Assembly (NCBI GenBank): GCA_964017195.1 | Contig: OZ024900.1 | Span: 33,000,641 to 33,064,640 of the forward strand | Reading direction: 5' to 3' | DNA length: 64,000 bases | From: Siderastrea radians | Lineage: Eukaryota; Cnidaria; Anthozoa; Scleractinia; Rhizangiidae | Part shown: one piece after another, positions 57,260 through 64,000 of the stretch | How the letters are laid out: each line of letters opens with the position of its first letter | Position numbering within the stretch: the first letter of the stretch is position 1 | The notes under the pieces: model-generated | What the model saw: the letters and a program-made list of their open reading frames with translations, nothing else | Database searches by the model: none | Told to the model about the DNA's origin: nothing | Position numbers and translations under genes: made by a program

Positions 57260-58170
57260 TATCTTGAGATTGTGGACGAAACATTCAAATGAAAGCTGCT
57301 TAGCCATACAATGATGTAGTGTTGTTTATTAAGTCGTACAAGTCCAAGGTGGTTTTGACTTTTCAGTTTGTGAACGAAAATGTGATGTGTCCGCATTCAA
57401 ATGGAATACAAGAGTCCTTTGGTACTCTCAGCTAGTCAGCTGGTTGTTTTTCAACTTTTTGGCAAGTAGAAATTCTTATCCTGGAGACGCTTACGAGCGA
57501 GGTACGGCGGTGCGAACAAACTCTGTAAGTCTCTGGATGCGAGGGCAACGCTGTGTAGACTTACCAGCTAAGCCCACATCATTCAAATTACAATCATAGC
57601 TATATCTTCAGTGAGAACATTTCTTTGTTAACCCTTTTCAGAGTGCCTTACTTTAAAACTGAAAAAGCAACTCTGAAATTACAATCAACACCGAGTCGTG
57701 GCAAGCTCTGCTCTTCTCGTCCTTCTTGCTATCCCAGTTGTTGTCAGTGGATCATTCCAGCTTTGCTAAGTCTTGTCATCATATTAGACATTTCAAAGTC
57801 CTTGCACATGAATTTTGCATTTTCCTTGAACCCTTGCACTCTAATGGTCAATGAAACGTGCGTTAGCTGATATGTTTGTAAACTGTGCGTCTGCAGATGA
57901 AATTCTAGGCTCGACTTCCGCCGCTCTCTCGAGTCCGGTCTTTGTTCGGGGGGGCTCATTTTCCCGAACAGCGGCTGGTAATCGAGCCTAATAAAATTCT
58001 TGACTGTGTTATTCAAATGAAAGCTACCGAGCAATACTTTACTGTGGTGCTGTTTATTCTGCTGTACAAGATGATTCTACGTTTTGAGTCTGTGGTTGAA
58101 ATCCTAGCGTAACCTTCAAATGGAAGCTATTGAGCAGTACTTTTCTTCAGTATTCTTAATTCAGTTTGTT
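57260..58170 (+). repeat. ~105-bp minisatellite block, direct, unit A2
   Basis: Direct-orientation copies; interrupted by the insertion at 57907-57990. Confidence 0.8.
57907..57990. mobile_element. 84-bp MITE insertion unique to A2
   Basis: Ends AGGCTCGACT and ATCGAGCCTA form an inverted repeat, with inner CCGCCGCT..AGCGGCTGG. Flanked by ATGAAATTCT (57897-57906) and ATAAAATTCT (57991-58000), a 10-bp duplication with one mismatch. All other units read GCAGATGAAATTCTTGACTG without it. Confidence 0.85.
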
Positions 58171-59529
58171 ATTTCACAAGGTCATTTATTTCAATTTTCC
58201 CCTGGCTTGGTGAAAATTACGGTCGGCACACACGAGGGGAAACGTCCCGGAGACTTTCCCTGGAATTAGCTGAAATATCGAGTGATGGGGAATAAACTTT
58301 GGTCCCTGCTACTTGTTGTACCACCAATTCAAACTGCTTTCATTGAAGGGACTAGTCGCGGGACTTGCTCCCTCATATTGTGTTTGTCCCCTCGTGTGCA
58401 CAAGACCAAATCGGACTTTCCCTGCAGCAAGTCCCTACTTGCCGTATACGCTCAAGGGAGTTACCCTAACAACAAAACAACAACAATCTTGTAACAAGTC
58501 TCTACAAAAGATCCATCATGTTCTCTTGGTCCCTGCAGTCATAGCCTGCTATGCAGTCGCTAGCAATCAGACCCATAGTGTGAACACCGACTATAAGGGA
58601 GTTGTCACTTGAACAAGTCCGACTGACGAATTTTCCCGTCGTCTGTACCGACCTAAACTCCCGCTGTTGCGGACTCCAGATATTACGGACTCCAAATCGT
58701 GGTTTTCGAACGAGTCTGTTACAACGGGCTGGGAACTGTTTTTAGAGCACAAATCCAATGACAGATTGAGGAATTTGGAACTGGCATTGACTGAGTCCGG
58801 TTGAAGGTCCATAGTAGAAATGTGGTGCGGGGCACAGGTTCATACAGGTATGCTGTTTGTGTAATTAAGTTGTTAAACGGAAGTTCTAAAACGGATGTCC
58901 AACTAACCTCCGGGTTACGTTTGCTCTCGTGGCGGATCAAGAAGAGAGGCTCGGGGGACCGGTCGCCCTTTTTTTGTCGAAAAATGAGACATTTAGGGCC
59001 AAAATGTTTCAGTTAGACTCTGCCAGAGATACTTCTCTAGCAAATTACGTCACTTACATGCAAGAATCCATTTCTTACTTAAAAAATGTGACTGTTTCTT
59101 TTGTTTGAGTCTGTGGATGAAATCCTAAAAGATGACCATTCAAGTTATGAAAGATGTCGATTAGATCTTTCCTGTGGTACGGCTTCTCATTGTGCTGACC
59201 AAAGTGACTCTCATCGTTTTATTAAAGTGAGTTAACGAAGTTCTCGAATGTGACCATTCAAATTGAAGTTACTTAGAAGCACCTTCGTGATGCTCAGTTC
59301 TAGACAATTTGGAAAGTGAAGATGTGTGTGTTTGTTTGTTTTGAAGTTGTTCTCTCGTAAAAAGGTTTTCCCATTGAGGTCTTTCCATGACGGTCAACGG
59401 CTACACCAGTTTTAATGACGTTCGTGCTAATTGTTTATGCCCATTCTTACCATACCATGTAATTCATCTCGATATATTATTCCACGTCGTGCATCGAGGG
59501 CGCGTGCTAAGAAAGAAATGTAGACAACT

Positions 59530-62500
59530 ATAGGGTCGTTGGGTATTTCAATATTTTTTAACGGATTTAACTCTCTTTATACACAGCCTTTAAGGTGGGC
59601 ATTTGTAAACGCCTTACAGGTTAGATAATAGCGTAATTTGATGGCTCTTGGGCAGAAAATAGAAAAATTTTAAACTTTCGCAACACTGATTTTGTCACTT
59701 TTTCATAAAACGTAGATAATCGGTAAAGAAAGTTTATATCGAAAGAAAATCTGGGGTCACTAAGACCAGTTAAAATTATCAGTGAATAGACCCACTTAGA
59801 TGAAATTTGACCAAGAAAGTGGGTCTCCAGTAAATCACTTTTAATGTTATTCAACTAATAACCATTGAGGCCATGTCGAGTTACGAGCGTAAATTTTTGA
59901 AAGTCGGGGTATTCTCCACACGCTTTATCTCTGAAACGAAGTCGGTGATCCCCCAATTTATTGCGTTTCTGTCTCATTCAATTCCCTGACTGCAGCAAAA
60001 ATATGAAAAAAAATCTGTGGTAAAAAATTTTCGTGCGAACGTCCTTAAACCCAGTTGTCCCTTAAGAATGTTTAAACTCATTGAGCCACTCAACTACCGA
60101 TTGACTTGTTGACAATTCTACGCTCCGTCGATGTGAAGGTAAAGGTCCTTTCAGTTCAGTGTGTCAACAACCTGAGCTTACTTGTCAAGGGTGAATTAAG
60201 ATAATTCAGGATTAGAATGAACTTTGAATTCAGTTTTATTGAAGTAGTTTTCTGTAAATTATCTGGCTTTGATACCTTTAATATTTCGAAAGTGGCTATA
60301 AATGGGCAACATAGACGCTTTAAGACAAGAAACACAGTAATCTCTGATAACTTTTATTTTAATTGTGGATCAACGTTAACCCAACCAAGTTAGTCTGTTC
60401 GTAGGCCATTAAATTAATGTTAAACGTACTTATAAAGCGCGCATATATTCATGGTTACACCATTTCACGATAACCGAGCTCGATTAAATATTTGTGAATG
60501 TTATACCCCTCTATAGACCTGGAACTTGCCTAGCCTGTTCCAATAACTAGGTCCCAGTCCCCTTCTTCTAACATGCAATTGCCGCTGGATTATGTTAAGC
60601 CCACAATGCAGCCGATTTGGGTGACAGTAAATTTACTTTGAGGTACACGAGCAATTATGTAACGGTAAACAAGCCAAATACGTACTCCATGTTGGTCATG
60701 AAAGGCATATCAGTGAGGTATCTATTGACTTCAGGTGGCTTCCGATTACCAGGGAGCCCCTATTTTTTATGCTTATAGTTCCTTCCTGTTTTAATAATCT
60801 GTACTCTGTCAATAAGAACACGAGCCTACCCTGCCTCTTCAGGCAGGTAGATAACTGTAGTTGGTAATTGGGGAAATCTTAACCAAGATGACTAAAACTT
60901 CCTCATCCTATCCCACTGCATATAATGTAACTCTAATTTGAGAACTAGTTGTGTTGTATCTGGGTTTGATGATTTCGTGATTTATTTTCAAAGTATATTG
61001 ATGTTTAAAGTGCTCACATTCTTTTCATACTAGACAACTTCTGCTTAAGTTATACAACAATGTAATTAAGACGTCTGTCTTGACCACTGTCGTTTATTCA
61101 GGAATGAAAAATTCGCTTGTAAGGATTTGTAACAACTCTAATGAATTTGCTAAGGTAGTTGGAAGAACTCTGAGCAAATCATTTTTCCAGATTCTAATTT
61201 TTTCTAGTGCTCTAATTGAACTTAAGTCAGTCAGGAAGTACTGAATTTAAAATTTTAGTTTTCATGACAATAAAATTAAACTTTCACGAACAGTGTGAAA
61301 CCTTGGTTCATGTTTGAATGTGAAAACTAGGGCCATCAAAGAAGTGTATGCCATGAGACACTATACATTGCAACTGTTGATAACAAAGGAGTACATTTGC
61401 CAAGGTTGTAACATTTTCACCACTTGAGATAAAATCGATACAAAAAGTGCCATCAAACATGAAAAGAATGATTGTTATTAGCAAACTAGAACAACAACAA
61501 CGAACTTTAAGTTCAGTTTCCTTCCACAAACTCAAACGTTAGAATCTCCTTGTACAGCATGATAAACAGCACCACAGGAGAGTACTGCTCCATGAGCTTT
61601 CATTTGAATGGTCAGATTTTAGAATTCCGTCCAAAAACTTAAAACCTAGAGCTGCCTTGTACAGCATATAAAACAGCGCCACATGAAAGTATAGCTCAGT
61701 AGCTTTCATTTAAATAGTCTTTACACTTTAGTACTGATTTCATCCACCTACACAAATGTGAGAACCATTCTACTGTTCAACACCTGTCGTTTGAGTGGTC
61801 ACACTAAAAGATTTTATTCACAGATTCTAATTGTATATCGTCAGTAGTCACCATCACTATGGGAAAGTATACGTCTACTCAGTAGTTTTCATTCGAATGG
61901 CTACACTTTAGGATTTCATTAACAGACTCGAAAAGTTACAACAGCCTCACACAGCATAATAAACAGCACCACAGCAAAACAGAATCAAAACAATTTTCAG
62001 TGGCTTTCACTTGAACGGTCATAGAATTACCGATCGTACAGCATCAAAAGCAGTTCCACAGCTTTCATTTCAGCTCAAACGTAAGAGCCACCTTGTGCAG
62101 CATAAGGAGTACCACAAGAAAATACTGCTGCTCACTGGCTTTCCGGCTCGAAAACTACAGGTCGATCACACTTTCGGCGTCCATCCCGACGGACTTACAA
62201 GAATCACCTCATAGAGGATAATTTAGACCGCTTTAAAAGAAAGTACTGATCGATAGCTTTCATTAATGTGAATAATCAAGCCTTAGGGTTCTATCCAAAG
62301 AATTACAAGTTATAGACTGACAACCTTGTACATCGTAATAAACAGTAGCACAGGAAAGTATACTATCAAGTCATGGTCACATGCACTTTACTGTTGGGGA
62401 TTTTGGACTCAAACGTTTTGCACTCGATTAGAACCGTGCACTCAACATAGAACTGAAGTTAGCTTTCCAGAACTTAGCCTGAAGGAAAATAAGAAGCGTA

Positions 62501-64000
62501 TTGCAACCGACTTTACCTATATTTCTGTCAAAAAATTGCTAGGATAATGAAAACACTGCATATAGGACCATGCCTCCTTGATCATGACCGATCATCAAAC
62601 ACTCTCTACTTCGCCCGAGATTTCAGTCCTTTTTTAACGTTTCGTGTCGATGGCATTGCACTCTCAGGGTAGTTTATCGGAATTGCTCCCCCGACTTACA
62701 CATTTAGCCTTAAGGACTGTAGAATAATTTTCTTCTCGCATTCGCTCGGACAGATACTGGTCATGAGCTGGGAACATAATCGACCAAATTAACTTCGTGG
62801 TCGATCAAATGGGCTAAGGTTTTTTCTAAACTTTTTTTGTCATTCTTTGATGAACCACACGATAACATTGAATCCATATCTTGCAAAGGTGATCCTTGTA
62901 GTGAATTGTTGTCTCAAAACAGAGATCACAACATTGGAGTTATTTTGAAAGCAACGATTTTATTTTCAATGAAAATTAAAGAGAAGGGAGGCGATGCTAT
63001 TGTAAATGTTATTTAATGCAGTCAGATTTTTTTTGTTCAATTTTTCAGTAGTCCGTTAAACTGAACCAGAGGTTAGTGAGAGAGCAGTTCTTATATATTT
63101 CACGATCGTAATCGTTAGAATAAAACATGCTGAAATCTGTAACTACGTTGAAATAAAATATAATCAATTACCGTTTCTTTTCAGCCTTTAGCCCGCCGGT
63201 AAAAAGATCGCTCAGCGGCTCTTCGCTTTGATTTTGTTCTTTACTTTGATTTTGTTCTTCACTTTATGAGAATTATATTTGATCATAGTAAAAACTGCAA
63301 CAAGTAACAAACGAGGCTCGGATACGTCTAGACGAAAAGTTTACTTTCGCGAATACCTCCAGTGAGATGGACATGTGGAAAAACATGTGTCATTTTGATG
63401 CTAGCCTTTTCTACAGGGGATCGTCATGAAAACAAGTTGAACTTGAAATCACACCGCATCTGAGGGTCAAGCCTTACGTCAAATGGTGTGATTCTTAACT
63501 GACTTGACCGCCGGGTTATGTGAATATAATCCTCGGTCAAGCTGAGTGAGCAGCCAAATGAGGGCTATATAGTGCTTATTTGGTAGTCAGTGTTTTCATG
63601 TGGTTTTGTTTACAGGGTGTACACTGAGGTTGTTTTAACCCTTGAGTTTGTAGATGAAACATTCAAGTGAGAGAAATTTAGCAGGAAAATCATGTAGTGA
63701 TGTTTATTACGTTGTACAAGTACAAGGTGGTTTTGACTTTTCAGTTTGTGGACGAAAATGTGATGTGTCCGCATTCAAGTGGAATACAAGAGTCCTTTGG
63801 TACTCTCAGCTAGTCACCTGGTTGTTTTTCAACTTTTTGGCAAGTAGAAATTCTTAGCCTGGACACGCTTACGAGCGAGGTACGGCGGTGAACAAACTCT
63901 GTAAGTCTCTGGATGCGAGGGCAACGCTGTGTAGACTTACCGGCTAAGCCCACATCATTCAAATTACAATCATAGCTATATCTTCACTGAGAATATTTCT
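59530..64000 (+). repeat. Large tandem unit, type B (B3), cut by the window end
   Basis: Follows the B1/B2 layout up to the first part of the direct minisatellite block. Inverted minisatellite about 61505-62420, direct block from about 63640. The array continues beyond the window. No supported gene. Confidence 0.85.
61505..62420 (-). repeat. ~105-bp minisatellite block, inverted, unit B3
   Basis: Same layout as in B1 and B2, with minor differences. Confidence 0.85.

Larger units (their letters stand above)
52684..59529 (+). repeat. Large tandem unit, type A (A2)
   Basis: A ~6.8-kb unit closest by eye to A1 over its first two thirds (ACAGACCCAGTCAGAAG, CGAGGCACCGGCCC, GAGGTGATAGGCTTC). It lacks the A1-specific 475-bp insertion and carries its own 84-bp insertion at 57907. 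From about 57350 rightward it looks closer to B units, which suggests exchange. Inverted minisatellite 55140-56100, direct 57260-58170, GGGAC block 58226-58612, tail to 59529. No supported gene. Confidence 0.85.

Noticed and set aside
42668..63857. Recurrent frames in the tandem units such as NGHRITDRTASKAVPQ, YSVINSSTGKYTIKS and KGVTLTTKQQQSCNK
   Set aside because: Several start at TTG and they change length or frame between units through small indels; similarity at the protein level only reflects recent DNA duplication.
1..64000. CRISPR arrays, bacterial operons, rRNA or tRNA genes
   Set aside because: None seen. The regular repeats are ~105-bp satellite units without spacer structure, and I found no convincing tRNA or rRNA sequence by eye.

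Overview
The window is nuclear DNA from a metazoan, most likely an anthozoan cnidarian such as a stony coral. The evidence is intron-split homeobox genes with GT..AG junctions, multi-exon immunoglobulin-domain coding sequence with phase-1 introns, Penelope-like and LINE retroelement remains, and many small inverted-repeat elements (MITEs). No bacterial-style gene packing is visible. The species assignment is inference; no ribosomal or mitochondrial marker is present.

Left third (1-15 kb): two related two-exon homeobox genes face each other. Gene 1 (+ strand, exons 3266-3527 and 6968-7230) and gene 2 (- strand, exons 12920-13127 and 11776-12287) share an N-terminal eh1-like motif, an LPWLAYTRYCPPKIP block, an intron at the same codon in the same phase, and a homeodomain beginning PRxPF as in the Msx group. 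They look like a local duplication of an Msx-related (possibly Msxlx) repressor gene. The long intron of gene 1 carries a ~105-bp minisatellite that recurs across the window.

Middle (15-30 kb): an immunoglobulin-superfamily secreted or membrane protein gene runs on the - strand. It has a signal-peptide exon (29590-29665), a small linker exon (26960-27043), a less certain exon (23196-23352) and two Ig-domain exons (20706-20993, 20065-20373). Its 3' part is not recognised. Its introns and left flank are filled with mobile DNA: a degraded Penelope-like element broken by a Mutator-type MITE, a foldback MITE with 9-bp target duplications, LINE pieces including one split and inverted by a rearrangement, a 1.8-kb foldback element flanked by TTAA, and several copies of a TTAACCC-ended MITE.

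Right half (31-64 kb): no gene is supported. It is a tandem array of large units (about 5.3-7.4 kb) in the order partial-A-B-B-A-B. Each unit has a block of the ~105-bp minisatellite in inverted orientation, about 1 kb of spacer, then a block in direct orientation. Short open frames in the units use non-ATG starts or shift frame between copies, so I treat the array as non-coding. Comparison between units exposes clean empty sites for several small insertions, which lets the insertions be ordered relative to the duplications. All percent identities and family names here are by eye; none was computed.
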